A DNA stretch of 64,000 nt from Saccharomonospora sp. NB11 (lineage in GTDB: Bacteria > Actinomycetota > Actinomycetes > Mycobacteriales > Pseudonocardiaceae). Below the pieces are notes generated by a model, which made no database searches, was not told the DNA's origin, and was given only the letters and a program-made list of their open reading frames with translations. Below are positions 53,347-62,036 of the stretch, one piece after another (the stretch's first letter is position 1; every line of letters begins with the position of its first letter). The position numbers and the translations under genes are program-made. The stretch lies in assembly GCF_015910535.1 (NCBI RefSeq), contig NZ_JACBJG010000008.1:62001-126000 (forward strand). The letters run 5' to 3'.

Positions 53347-54518
53347 CGGCGGGCACCCGCGGCGGGGACGGCCGTGAAGGCCGTCGGTTCCGGGTAGCCC
53401 GCGGTGGCGAACGCGGAGCGGACCTCGTCGAAGACCGCCTCGGCGCGCTCGGTGGCCACCAGCGCGATGACACACCCGCCGAAGCCGCCGCCCGTCATGC
53501 GCGCGCCCAACGCCCCGGCGGCCAACGCCGCCTCCACCGCGGTGTCGAGTTCGCCCACCGTGACCTCGTAGTCGTCGCGCAGCGACGCGTGCGAGGCCGT
53601 GAGCAGGGGCCCGATGCCGTCGAGGTCGCCGCGTCGCAGCGTCCGCACCGTCTCGCGCACCCGGTCGTTCTCGGTGACCACGTGTCGCACCCGCCGTCGG
53701 TGCTCGTCGCTCAACCGTGGTGACACGGTGGGCAGATCGTCGACCGTGAGGTCGCGCAACGCGGCGACACCGAGCGTGCGGGCGGCCTCCTCGCACGCCG
53801 CTCGCCGTCGCGCGTACTCGCCGTCCACGAGCCGGTGAGGTGCGTGGGTGTCGACGACGAGCAGCGTCCGACCGTGGCTCGCCGGGTCGAAGGGCACCTG
53901 GTCCACCTCCGACGACCGGGTGTCCAGGAAGAGCAGCCGACCTTCCTCGCACCGGACGGAGGCCATCTGGTCCATCACGCCACACGGCATGCCGACGAAG
54001 TCGTTCTCCGCCCGCTGCGCCAGTCGAGCGAGGTCCGCACGGTCGATGCCGAGCCCGAACAGCTCGTCGATCGCGCACGCCACGGAACACTCCAGCGCCG
54101 CCGACGAGGACAGTCCCGCACCGGCGGGCACGTCGCCGTCCACCACCACGTCGAGGCCGCCGAGTTCGTGTCCCGCGTCCCGCACACTCCACACGACACC
54201 GGCGACGTAGGCGGCCCAGCCCGTGACGTCGCCCGGCCGGACGTCGACCGGGAACGTGACCGGCTCGTCGGGCGCCTGGAGCGAGACGACGCGCACGTGG
54301 TCGGCGGAGGTGCGGGCCACGGCGGCGCGCACGCCGTGTGGCAGCGCCATCGGCAGCACGAACCCGTCGTTGTAGTCGGTGTGTTCCCCGATGACGTTGA
54401 CCCGGCCGGGCGCGGCCCACACGCCCTCGGGGCGGCCACCGAAGGCGTCCTCGAACGCGGCCGTCACGCGCGAGGCGGAGGCCGGGGTCGTGGCGTGCAG
54501 GAGTCGTGCGTGGGTCAT
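53337..54518 (-). CDS. galK: Galactokinase
   Basis: A 393-aa GHMP kinase: the N-terminal galactose signature GRVNVIGEHTDYNDGFVLPM, the ATP-binding DVPAGAGLSSSAALE, and the C-terminal ARMTGGGFGGCVIAL are all present. It phosphorylates galactose at C1 with ATP, feeding GalT. Its ATG at 54518 overlaps the stop of the DeoR-type regulator (ATGA), so the two are one transcription unit. The GHMP and galactose motifs make the assignment firm. Confidence 0.95.
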   Translation of the reverse strand: MTHARLLHATTPASASRVTAAFEDAFGGRPEGVWAAPGRVNVIGEHTDYNDGFVLPMALPHGVRAAVARTSADHVRVVSLQAPDEPVTFPVDVRPGDVTGWAAYVAGVVWSVRDAGHELGGLDVVVDGDVPAGAGLSSSAALECSVACAIDELFGLGIDRADLARLAQRAENDFVGMPCGVMDQMASVRCEEGRLLFLDTRSSEVDQVPFDPASHGRTLLVVDTHAPHRLVDGEYARRRAACEEAARTLGVAALRDLTVDDLPTVSPRLSDEHRRRVRHVVTENDRVRETVRTLRRGDLDGIGPLLTASHASLRDDYEVTVGELDTAVEAALAAGALGARMTGGGFGGCVIALVATERAEAVFDEVRSAFATAGYPEPTAFTAVPAAGARRVQ

Positions 54519-55324
54519 GCTCCGGTCTCGCTTCCCGAGTCGGCTGTGGTCGTGGCGTCCGCCACCACGAGTTCCCCGACCCGTTCGCGGAGCGCCTGCT
54601 GGTGGTCGTCGGCGAGGCCGGAGTCGGTGATCAACACGTCGGCGGCGTCGACGTCGGCGATGGTGCTGATGCCCAGCACGCCGTACTTGGTGTGGTCGGC
54701 CAGCACCACGAACCGCCGCGAGACCTCCACGAAGGCGCGGTCGGTCTCGGCTTCCATGAGGTTCGGGGTCGTGTAGCCGCTGCGGACGTCCATGCCGTGC
54801 ACGCCCATGAACATGATGTCGAGGTTCACCGACCGGATCGCGGCCACGGCGAACGGGCCGACCAACGCCTCCGACGGCGTGCGGATGCCGCCCGTGAGCA
54901 CCACCGTCTGGTCGGTGCGGGGACGGCGGGAGAAGACGTCGGCGACCTGCACCGAGTTGGTGACCACCGTCAGGTCGGGCAGGTCGCGCAGGAGGCGGGC
55001 GAACGTCCACGTCGTCGTGCCGGCGGAGACGCCCACCGCCATGCCCGGTTCGACCAGGCGCACGGCCTCACGGGCGATCGCGAGTTTCTCGGCGTTCTCC
55101 CGGCTCGACTTGGCGGCGAACCCCGGTTCCTCGGTGCTGCGCGCACCGGGGAGGACGGCACCGCCGTGGACCTTCTGGAGTTGTCCTTCCTGGGCCAACA
55201 CTTCGAGGTCGCGGCGCACGGTCATGTCGGACACGCCGAGCCGTTCGACCAGCGCGCTGACTCTGACCGCGCCGGAACGGCGAAGCTCCTCCAGAATGCG
55301 CGCTCGGCGCTGGCTCGCCAGCAT
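54515..55324 (-). CDS. DeoR-family regulator, probable gal regulator
   Basis: A 269-aa regulator: DeoR HTH (VSALVERLGVSDMTVRRDLEVL, positions about 20-42) followed by a sugar-isomerase-like sensor domain (VGVSAGTTTW, NSVQVADV, MFMGVHGMD). It lies directly upstream of galK and is translationally coupled to it. It probably responds to a phosphorylated sugar such as galactose-1-phosphate and controls galK, possibly the whole locus. Confidence 0.9.
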   Translation of the reverse strand: MLASQRRARILEELRRSGAVRVSALVERLGVSDMTVRRDLEVLAQEGQLQKVHGGAVLPGARSTEEPGFAAKSSRENAEKLAIAREAVRLVEPGMAVGVSAGTTTWTFARLLRDLPDLTVVTNSVQVADVFSRRPRTDQTVVLTGGIRTPSEALVGPFAVAAIRSVNLDIMFMGVHGMDVRSGYTTPNLMEAETDRAFVEVSRRFVVLADHTKYGVLGISTIADVDAADVLITDSGLADDHQQALRERVGELVVADATTTADSGSETGA

Positions 55325-55644
55325 GGGACCGTCCTTCCCGCCCTGCTTCGGCGCCGCGGGTCGCGCGACGCGGACACGGTGCGTTCCTGGGCCACAGGAT
55401 CACACATTTTCCCAAGCCTATCGAGCGACGTGATCCACCGTTCGTGGGCCTCTCCGTCGCGGTCGTGCTGGTCATGGCGACGATCCTGGGTGCGCGCCAT
55501 GACCGATGGCTGGTTGTCACGGTGTTGATTCGAACAGAAAGCCACACTGGGAGAGCTGGGACGTCTGCGTCACTCACCAGGGCGACACGGTTCCGGGCGA
55601 CCACCTCGACGCGCGACGACGTCCCGATGTGAGCTGCGTGCGGG
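55325..55644. other. Intergenic region upstream of the DeoR-galK unit
   Basis: 320 bp between the deoR start and the end of the next minus-strand gene. No trustworthy coding frame is seen. It contains a short AT-rich segment around 55521-55545 with GATTCGAACAG, which resembles DeoR-type half-sites, but no strong palindrome. The promoter for the deoR-galK transcript must lie here. Confidence 0.45.
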
Positions 55645-56175
55645 TCAGCTACCGGAGTGGCTGTGTCCGAGCAGGTTCTGCGCGATGTCGCTGGTCTTCT
55701 GCAGACTCTGCTTGATCAACCGCAGCCGCCGTTCGACGTCCGCCGGGGCCGACTCGGGGTCGAGGCGCTCCACCTGCTGAGTCGCGGAGTTGAGGTCTTC
55801 GAGGATCAACGTGGTGACCTCGTGTTCGTGGACCGACCCGGAGGCGCTCGCCACCAGGTCCTGGAGAAGCGACGCCGTGGCCCGCACGCCGGGGTCGTGC
55901 CCGGGGAGGTCGGCGAGGGCTTGCCGGCACCGGGTGACGAACTCCTCGGCCTGGGCGACGGCGGTCCTACGCCGGGTCATCGGTGCCGGAGCGCCGGTGT
56001 CCCGCGCGAGCAGCGCGGCCGTGGCCACGATCGACCCCTGGACCGCCGCGGCGATGACCACGCCGACGACCAGGCCCAGCACCCAGCTTCGATTGACCGT
56101 CGTGATGACGCCGCCCACGAGTCCGAAACCGAGGGAGAGCGCGATCGCGACGCGATCAGAAATGACTGAAGACAC
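55645..56175 (-). CDS. Membrane protein with cytoplasmic helical domain (KAP module)
   Basis: A 176-aa protein with two hydrophobic segments in the first ~58 residues and a ~115-residue helical, possibly coiled-coil, C-terminal domain. It starts at GTG 56175 and overlaps the end of the VWA gene by 20 bp, so the two are translated together. I do not recognise a family; the location suggests a membrane partner of the VWA and KAP proteins. Confidence 0.7.
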   Translation of the reverse strand: MSSVISDRVAIALSLGFGLVGGVITTVNRSWVLGLVVGVVIAAAVQGSIVATAALLARDTGAPAPMTRRRTAVAQAEEFVTRCRQALADLPGHDPGVRATASLLQDLVASASGSVHEHEVTTLILEDLNSATQQVERLDPESAPADVERRLRLIKQSLQKTSDIAQNLLGHSHSGS

Positions 56176-57931
56176 TGCGGAGTACCTTGTCGATGTCGCC
56201 GTCGTTGCCGTCGCCGTCGTTGATGGTCTGCCCGGCCTTGTACATGCGTCCGTTCGTGGTCGTCGCGAGCTCTTCGAGGACTTCCTTCTTGGCGTGTTCC
56301 CCGTAGGCGACGGTGAAGATGTGCACCGACCGCCCGTTGTCCTCGTCCTCGCGGGCCGCGTCCGACGCGATCGTGTCGAACAGTTCCGCCTCGGCGCTGG
56401 TGCTTTCCCCTTGGCTCTCTCCGTCGGTCAGCAGGACGATGGCCCTGAATTCGTTCTTGCCGGAATCACCGCGAAGTCCTTCGTAGGCCGATCGGGTCAC
56501 ACTGAAGAGCGGAGTGGATTCCGCTCCGGACGGCTCCAATGAGTTCACCTTCTCGATCAGCGCATCGCGAACCTCGCCCGCCGGTTCCAGCGGCTCACGA
56601 ATCGGGGACTCCGGGTCGATCGTCCACACGCTGACCTTGATTTCGTCGTCGAGTTTCTCGAGGACGCCCTGGACTGCCGACTTGACCACGTCGAGCTTCG
56701 TCCGTGGATCGTCTTTCGAAATCGGGTACCCCATCGACCCCGAGACGTCGAGCAACAAGTGCACCTTGCCACGGACACGGACCTCGTTCCAGTTGGCGAG
56801 GATCCGATCGATCACCTCGCCCGTCGGGGTCCGGAGCGAAGGCGTGGAAAGTTCCCTCTCGCTTCCGACGGTGGTGGCCAGCTTCTCGGTGGCCACGCCC
56901 TGGCTGTCGCGGAAACCTTCTTCCTGGAAACGTTCCTGTTGCTCGTCGTCGAGAAGGAACTCGCGGAACTGTGCGGCGAGTTGCCGCTTGTTCTGCTCGT
57001 CCTCGTCGCCGTGGGAGACGACGAAGAAGGGGTGGTCGAGCACGACGGGGTTGTCGGACGGCTGGAACGCCACGAACGGGTTCTTCGGTGCTTTCCTGCC
57101 GTCGCTGAAGGCACCCGTGTTGTAACGGTAGGCCAACTGCTCCTGCATCACCATGGCTTCGATGTAAGGCGCCTCGTTGTTCTCGTCTTCCCGGTACAGG
57201 TTGTCGAGGAAGACCACGGAATCGTCGGAGTAGTGGGTGACCGACCGTTCCAGTCCCCCGAGCCATGTGCGCACGGCGTCGTCGTCGACGTCTTCGAGGG
57301 TGAGTTCCGCCGGGCTTCCCGTAGCGGCGTGGTGTGCTGCGACCGTGGCCGCGAGTCCGGAGGAGGACAGCGTGGGCTTGTCCTTGCCCATGGTGAACTT
57401 TCCCCACTCGGGGTGGCCCAGGTCCGCCCACCGGAAGTCCGGTGCCGAGAGTTTCTCGAGAACACTCCAGTCGAGGTTGCCGTACTTCTTCGTGACGACC
57501 TCCGCCTGGTTCCTCGGCATCGCGATGACCAGGGGGCTCTGCGTGATGGAATCGTCCTCGCCGTCGAAGAGGTCTTCACCGACGATGTGTTCGACGTGAG
57601 CTGCCCACATCGAGGTGCTCGGTAGCCACACGTCGGGGTAGGAGAATTCGGTGTTCCGCCAGCCGTTCGTCCTGAAGTACTCGGCGGCCTCGCCGGAGTT
57701 CAGCGCCTCGACCTTCACCCTGCCGCATCGGTAGTCCACGACGGGCCGGGTGTCCGTGAAATCCTTGGCGAGTTCCTTCACGACGTCGCGCTTCTCGGTG
57801 GAGACGTTGACGTTCAGGGTGATGCAGTTCTGCCAGTCGATCCGTTCGGCGAACACCAGCATCGAACCGATGACCCCGATGATGCCGACCAGGCAGCCGA
57901 CCAGCAGCGGCACTGTGCGTCCGGTCGTCAC
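56156..57931 (-). CDS. Membrane-anchored solute-binding/VWA protein
   Basis: A 591-aa protein: an N-terminal membrane anchor (VPLLVGCLVGIIGVIGSMLVF), a periplasmic-binding-protein-like domain (about residues 30-350) and a C-terminal von Willebrand A domain with an intact metal-binding DVSGSMG near residue 395 and LLTDGESQG later. The chain is predicted to lie outside the membrane. GTG 57931 is chosen because GGAGGAGGT lies 6 nt upstream; an ATG-like opening at 57949 is less well placed. It lies between the KAP NTPase gene (40 bp upstream) and a membrane protein gene. The function is unknown. Confidence 0.82.
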   Translation of the reverse strand: MTTGRTVPLLVGCLVGIIGVIGSMLVFAERIDWQNCITLNVNVSTEKRDVVKELAKDFTDTRPVVDYRCGRVKVEALNSGEAAEYFRTNGWRNTEFSYPDVWLPSTSMWAAHVEHIVGEDLFDGEDDSITQSPLVIAMPRNQAEVVTKKYGNLDWSVLEKLSAPDFRWADLGHPEWGKFTMGKDKPTLSSSGLAATVAAHHAATGSPAELTLEDVDDDAVRTWLGGLERSVTHYSDDSVVFLDNLYREDENNEAPYIEAMVMQEQLAYRYNTGAFSDGRKAPKNPFVAFQPSDNPVVLDHPFFVVSHGDEDEQNKRQLAAQFREFLLDDEQQERFQEEGFRDSQGVATEKLATTVGSERELSTPSLRTPTGEVIDRILANWNEVRVRGKVHLLLDVSGSMGYPISKDDPRTKLDVVKSAVQGVLEKLDDEIKVSVWTIDPESPIREPLEPAGEVRDALIEKVNSLEPSGAESTPLFSVTRSAYEGLRGDSGKNEFRAIVLLTDGESQGESTSAEAELFDTIASDAAREDEDNGRSVHIFTVAYGEHAKKEVLEELATTTNGRMYKAGQTINDGDGNDGDIDKVLRSVFSHF

Positions 57932-57970
57932 GGCGACCTCCTCCCCCAACGTTCGTGATCGACGGGGCGC

Positions 57971-60535
57971 TCACGCCGTCACGAGATCGTGCGTGTCGAA
58001 ACCGAAGCGCGCGATTGTGCCGATCCAGGTCCGATAGGTCTGAAGATCATTGATCATATTCCCGCGCCATTCAAGTGGAACGGCAGTATCGAGATCGTCG
58101 GCGGTCAGGATTGAAACGAATGTTTCACGCGCGGCGGTGGGGTTCGACACGAGAATGCCCAGCAGGTCGAGCACGACGTGATACGGAAACGACTCGAATT
58201 CCTCGTCGCGAATTCCGACCCTCACGAGCCGGTAGAGGTTCACCAGTTTCTTCACCGCGCGGGGAGTGGGAAGGCGCGGGGCGATGCGGTGGATGTACGC
58301 GCGCTCGGCCTCCCGCAGGCGGAGTTGCTGGGTGCGCAGCTCCCGCACGGCCGTCGGCTGCCGCGACGGCGTCGCAGCCGTGGTCGCCGGGCGAGCCTCG
58401 TTGTCGGCCGGCGGGGGAGCGTCGGGCTCCGGCGTCGACGTCCGACGTGGTGTTCGGTCGGACTCGGCAGGCAGGAGTGCGTCGACCAACGTCGTCGTGC
58501 GCGATCCCATGGGGCGCAGCGCGAACACGATCTGGAACACCTTGTCGAGGTACTCCGGGGAGAGTCGAGCCTCCTCCAGGCACTTGTGCAGCCACCGGGG
58601 GTCGACGGCCACCACGACGACGAACAACGGAAGCGCGAGCAGTAGGTGCACGGCGGCGAGGACGTCGACGACCTTCTTCGGCTCGCACCGGTCCAGGTCG
58701 TCGATGTAGAGCACGATGCGCTCCAGCGGCGGTGTGCCCTGGGCGCCCGCGGCCTCCCACTCCAGGCGCGCCTGGCGCATGTTGCGGTCCAGCGCGCGCA
58801 GGTCGTCGTGGACGCGGCCGAGCAGGCCGCGATAGCGCTCGTACCGGCCGCGGCGGACCTCCTCGACGAGCTGCTCCAGCCGGTGTGCCGCGTCGAGCCG
58901 GTGCAGCCGCTCGCGCACGTCCCGGATCTCCTGGTCGAGTTCCTCCCGGCGGGCGGTGACGGTCTCGCGCACGCTCGACACCAGCGGGCTCAGTGCGCTG
59001 CGGACGGAGTCCACCGTGCTCGCCACCGAGGTGAGTGCGGTGACGGCCGCGACCATCGCACCCACCACGGTGATCAGCGTGTCGTGGAAGTAGAACCAGC
59101 CCGTGAGTGCCGCCGCGACGCCGAGCAGGCCCACCACCGCGGAGACCACCGCCGCGCGTCGGCGTCGGGCCGCGGTCGCCGGATCGGTGCCGGACGTCAG
59201 CAATCGCAGCGTGCGCGTCATCGGCGAGCGATCGGCGTGGTCCCGCACGCTCTCCAATCCGCGAAGACGGGCACGCAGCTCCTCCCGCGTGCGCTCGACG
59301 TCGTCGACGTCGGCGGCCAGGTCGGCGAAGAGCTGTTCCACCAGGCCCACCCACAGCTCGTCGTCGTGGTAGTGCCAGGCGTTGAACCGCACCTGCCGCA
59401 CGCTGGCGGCGAAGGTGCTGCGGGCTCGGTTCCCGCGCGCCAGGGCGGCCATGCGGTCGACCTGGTCGTGAAGCTGGCGCAGGAAGCTGGACTTGCCGGA
59501 GCCCCACGGGCCGAGCAACGCCACGCACAGGGGCGGTTCGGTGGCGCGGTCGGCGATCACCTCGGCCAGCGTTCCGACGTCCTGGTGGAACCCGAGCAGG
59601 TCGACGGTGCTGGCCTCGTCGCTCGTCGGGGTCGCCGCCGGCCGGCCCTGGAGCGTCGAGGTGTCGAAGCCGGTTCCGCCCACCTGGAGTCCCATCAGGT
59701 GGTCCCACACACGCATGGTGCGGTCGGCTCCGACGCTGACCACGCAGTCCGGGCTCGCCGCGAGTCGGAGGACGCGACCGAGGTGGCCGCTCATCTCGAT
59801 CGGCTCGTCGGGCAGGGCGCGGTCCCAGACCGTGATCGTGCCGTCGTCGGCCGCCGCGACCACGTGCGTGTCGGCGACGAACTCCACTGTGGACACGGGA
59901 AAGGTGTGTCCGGAGAAGCGGGCGACCTCCGCGCCGGTCCCGGCGTTGTAGAGGGTGACCGTCCCGTCCGCCGCACCCGTCAGCACGGTGCCGTCGCGCA
60001 ACGCCACGGCCGTGACGGAGCCGTCGGCCAGGCGTCGGGTGCGTCCGGTGACGAGGTCGATCACGTGGACGCCCGCGTTCTCCACGGCCGCCGCGGCCCG
60101 CGTGAGATCCGGGGCGACGGCCACGGCGTGTACCCAGGCCGACGTGGTCAGCAGCCGTCGGGTCGTGTCGCTGTCGACGTCGTGCAGTGCGACGTCGCCG
60201 TTGGCGAGTCCGGCGATCACGGACCTCCGGCCCGGCCCCGCGGTGGCCGCCGTGGCGGTGAGTGCCCACCGGGAGTCGGCGCGGCTCCGCCCGACCACGT
60301 CGCCGGAGTCCAGCGACCAGGTGAACACGTGACCGGTCTCGTCGCAGGTCACCAACGTGTCGCCGTGCACGGCCAGCGCGCGCACCGGGGTGGTGTGTCC
60401 GCGGAACTCACGTCGGAGCGCGCCGGTGTGCAGGTCCCATTCCCGGACGAGGTGGTCCTCGCCTCCGGTGAGGACTCGGTCGCCGGTGAGCGTCACGGCG
60501 TGGACGCCACCTTCGTGACCCGCGAAGCTGTCCAT
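57971..60535 (-). CDS. WD40-KAP family P-loop NTPase
   Basis: An 854-aa protein. Residues 1-285 form about six to seven WD40 repeats (each ending in units such as VREWDL, VTLYNA, ITVWDR and MRVWDH). Then comes a KAP P-loop NTPase: Walker A GPWGSGKS (342-349), two membrane segments inserted between Walker motifs (about 461-482 and 487-505), and Walker B with the family signature YIDDLDRCEP (610-619). A Pro/Thr-rich low-complexity linker (about 680-720) precedes the helical C-terminus. KAP NTPases are membrane-associated; some, such as PifA, exclude phages. ATG 60535 is the first gene of a three-gene unit. Confidence 0.86.
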   Translation of the reverse strand: MDSFAGHEGGVHAVTLTGDRVLTGGEDHLVREWDLHTGALRREFRGHTTPVRALAVHGDTLVTCDETGHVFTWSLDSGDVVGRSRADSRWALTATAATAGPGRRSVIAGLANGDVALHDVDSDTTRRLLTTSAWVHAVAVAPDLTRAAAAVENAGVHVIDLVTGRTRRLADGSVTAVALRDGTVLTGAADGTVTLYNAGTGAEVARFSGHTFPVSTVEFVADTHVVAAADDGTITVWDRALPDEPIEMSGHLGRVLRLAASPDCVVSVGADRTMRVWDHLMGLQVGGTGFDTSTLQGRPAATPTSDEASTVDLLGFHQDVGTLAEVIADRATEPPLCVALLGPWGSGKSSFLRQLHDQVDRMAALARGNRARSTFAASVRQVRFNAWHYHDDELWVGLVEQLFADLAADVDDVERTREELRARLRGLESVRDHADRSPMTRTLRLLTSGTDPATAARRRRAAVVSAVVGLLGVAAALTGWFYFHDTLITVVGAMVAAVTALTSVASTVDSVRSALSPLVSSVRETVTARREELDQEIRDVRERLHRLDAAHRLEQLVEEVRRGRYERYRGLLGRVHDDLRALDRNMRQARLEWEAAGAQGTPPLERIVLYIDDLDRCEPKKVVDVLAAVHLLLALPLFVVVVAVDPRWLHKCLEEARLSPEYLDKVFQIVFALRPMGSRTTTLVDALLPAESDRTPRRTSTPEPDAPPPADNEARPATTAATPSRQPTAVRELRTQQLRLREAERAYIHRIAPRLPTPRAVKKLVNLYRLVRVGIRDEEFESFPYHVVLDLLGILVSNPTAARETFVSILTADDLDTAVPLEWRGNMINDLQTYRTWIGTIARFGFDTHDLVTA

Positions 60536-60643
60536 GCCGCTCAGTTCACCAGAACGACTGACGCGAAGGGACCGCTTTCGCCCACGTGCGCCGAGCGCTC
60601 GATGGTTAGGGTTCCAGCGGTCCCCTCTGGTGGAATTGGGGTG

Positions 60644-61870
60644 TCAGCAGATGGTCTTCAGGTCGACGGCAGCGGCCATTGCGGTGAAGCCCGCGTCGTT
60701 CGGGTGCAGGTGGTCACCGACGTCGTAGTCGGGCAGGAAGCGGCTCGGGTGCTCGGGATCGCGCACGACGACGTCGAAGTCGACGACCGCGTCGAACTCG
60801 CCCGACGTCCTGATCCATTCGTTGACCGCCTGCCGGGCGCCCTCCCCGGCCTCGGTGTAGTAACCCGCGCCCTCGAACGGGGTGAGCGTCGCCCCGACGA
60901 CCCGCAGGCCCGCGTCGTGAGCTCGGGCGATGAACTGCCGGTAGACGGCGATGAGGTCCTCGGCTTCCAGCTCATCGCCGCTGTTGCCGATGTCGTTGAT
61001 GCCCTCCAACAGCACGACGGTGTGGACTCCCGGCCTGCTGAGCACGTCCCGATCGAAGCGAGCCAGGGCGGACTCGCCGTACGTGCCGGCGTCGGTCAAC
61101 AGGCGATTGCCGCTGATACCGGCGTTGAGCACACCGCACCGATGCGGTCCCCGCGCGAGCAGCCGGTCGGCGACCTGGTCCGGGTAACGGAGGTTGGCAT
61201 CCACTGTGGATTCGGCGCCGTCGGTGATGGAGTCGCCGAAGAACACCACGGACCCGCGCGCCCGGGTGGTGACGTCGACACCGGTGAGGAAGTAGCGCGA
61301 GGTGTCGAGTCGCGTGAACGCGGCGCCGGAGTCGGTGGTCGCGTCACCGGAGGCCGAGAACGACGTCGCGAACCCCATGCCGTGGTACGTCGCCGGGCCG
61401 GTCGGGCCGGGCAAATAGAGGTTGACGACCAGATCGGAGTTGTCGGGCACGGTCAGCTCCACGGGGTCGGACACCCAGTCCGCGCCCGCGGGAATGGTCA
61501 CGGAGGACCTGCCGCCGAAGGTCACCGGCCGCAGCAGGTCGGCGTCGACGTCCGGGGTTCCCGCGCGGTCGTCGTCACGAGGGGCCACCGTCGCCGCGCC
61601 GACGACGAGCGGCTCGTCGGAGTAGGCGTTGCTGAGTCGCACGCGCACCGTGTCACCGCCCACGGACAGGTGGGCCACCTGGCGCAGTGTCGTGTCCGTG
61701 AAGCCCTCGGCGGAGGGGCCGCTGGTGTTCGGCTGGGTCATCGCCGCGTGCCAGCTGCCGACCCAACCGTGGGCGAGCGGGTCCGCCTGGGCGGAGGGAG
61801 TGGCGATCAGTGTGAGGGGAAGGAGAGCACTTACCAGACCAGCCGCGATCCGTGATCGCGTTCGCATCAT
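60644..61870 (-). CDS. Secreted SGNH/GDSL hydrolase
   Basis: A 408-aa exported esterase-type protein. MMRTRSR followed by a hydrophobic stretch and PSAQADP is the signal peptide. The SGNH blocks are FFGDSITDG (Ser), LNAGISGNRL, LEGINDIG and DHLHPND (Asp-His). ATG 61870 has AAAGGA about 9 nt upstream; a longer frame to 61921 is unsupported. An array of GATCACT repeats lies upstream. The family includes carbohydrate esterases and lipases; the substrate is unknown. Confidence 0.88.
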   Translation of the reverse strand: MMRTRSRIAAGLVSALLPLTLIATPSAQADPLAHGWVGSWHAAMTQPNTSGPSAEGFTDTTLRQVAHLSVGGDTVRVRLSNAYSDEPLVVGAATVAPRDDDRAGTPDVDADLLRPVTFGGRSSVTIPAGADWVSDPVELTVPDNSDLVVNLYLPGPTGPATYHGMGFATSFSASGDATTDSGAAFTRLDTSRYFLTGVDVTTRARGSVVFFGDSITDGAESTVDANLRYPDQVADRLLARGPHRCGVLNAGISGNRLLTDAGTYGESALARFDRDVLSRPGVHTVVLLEGINDIGNSGDELEAEDLIAVYRQFIARAHDAGLRVVGATLTPFEGAGYYTEAGEGARQAVNEWIRTSGEFDAVVDFDVVVRDPEHPSRFLPDYDVGDHLHPNDAGFTAMAAAVDLKTIC

Positions 61871-61894
61871 GGAAGGATCCTTTCGTGTCCGGCC

Positions 61895-61955
61895 GATCAC
61901 TGACATGCCGGGTTTCGCCATGCCAGCAGGCCGGTGATCACTGTCACAAGTGATC
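61895..61955. promoter_or_regulatory. GATCACT repeats, likely operator
   Basis: GATCACTG occurs at 61895-61902 and again at 61936-61943; the second copy is half of a perfect inverted repeat GATCACT-N6-AGTGATC (61936-61955). The cluster sits 25-85 bp upstream of the SGNH hydrolase start. The neighbouring GntR protein is a candidate to bind it. Confidence 0.5.
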
Positions 61956-62036
61956 CACGATCAACGGATCGTCGTGCGGGTCGAGCGGTGTGGTCTCCGC
62001 GACGAGCGGACGGGCCGGACGGCCCCGGTCGTCGGC

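Noticed and set aside
58646-61855. A 1069-codon plus-strand frame opposite the WD40-KAP and SGNH genes
   Set aside because: The sequence is low-complexity (Gly, Val, Arg, His) and spans two well-supported minus-strand genes and the gap between them.
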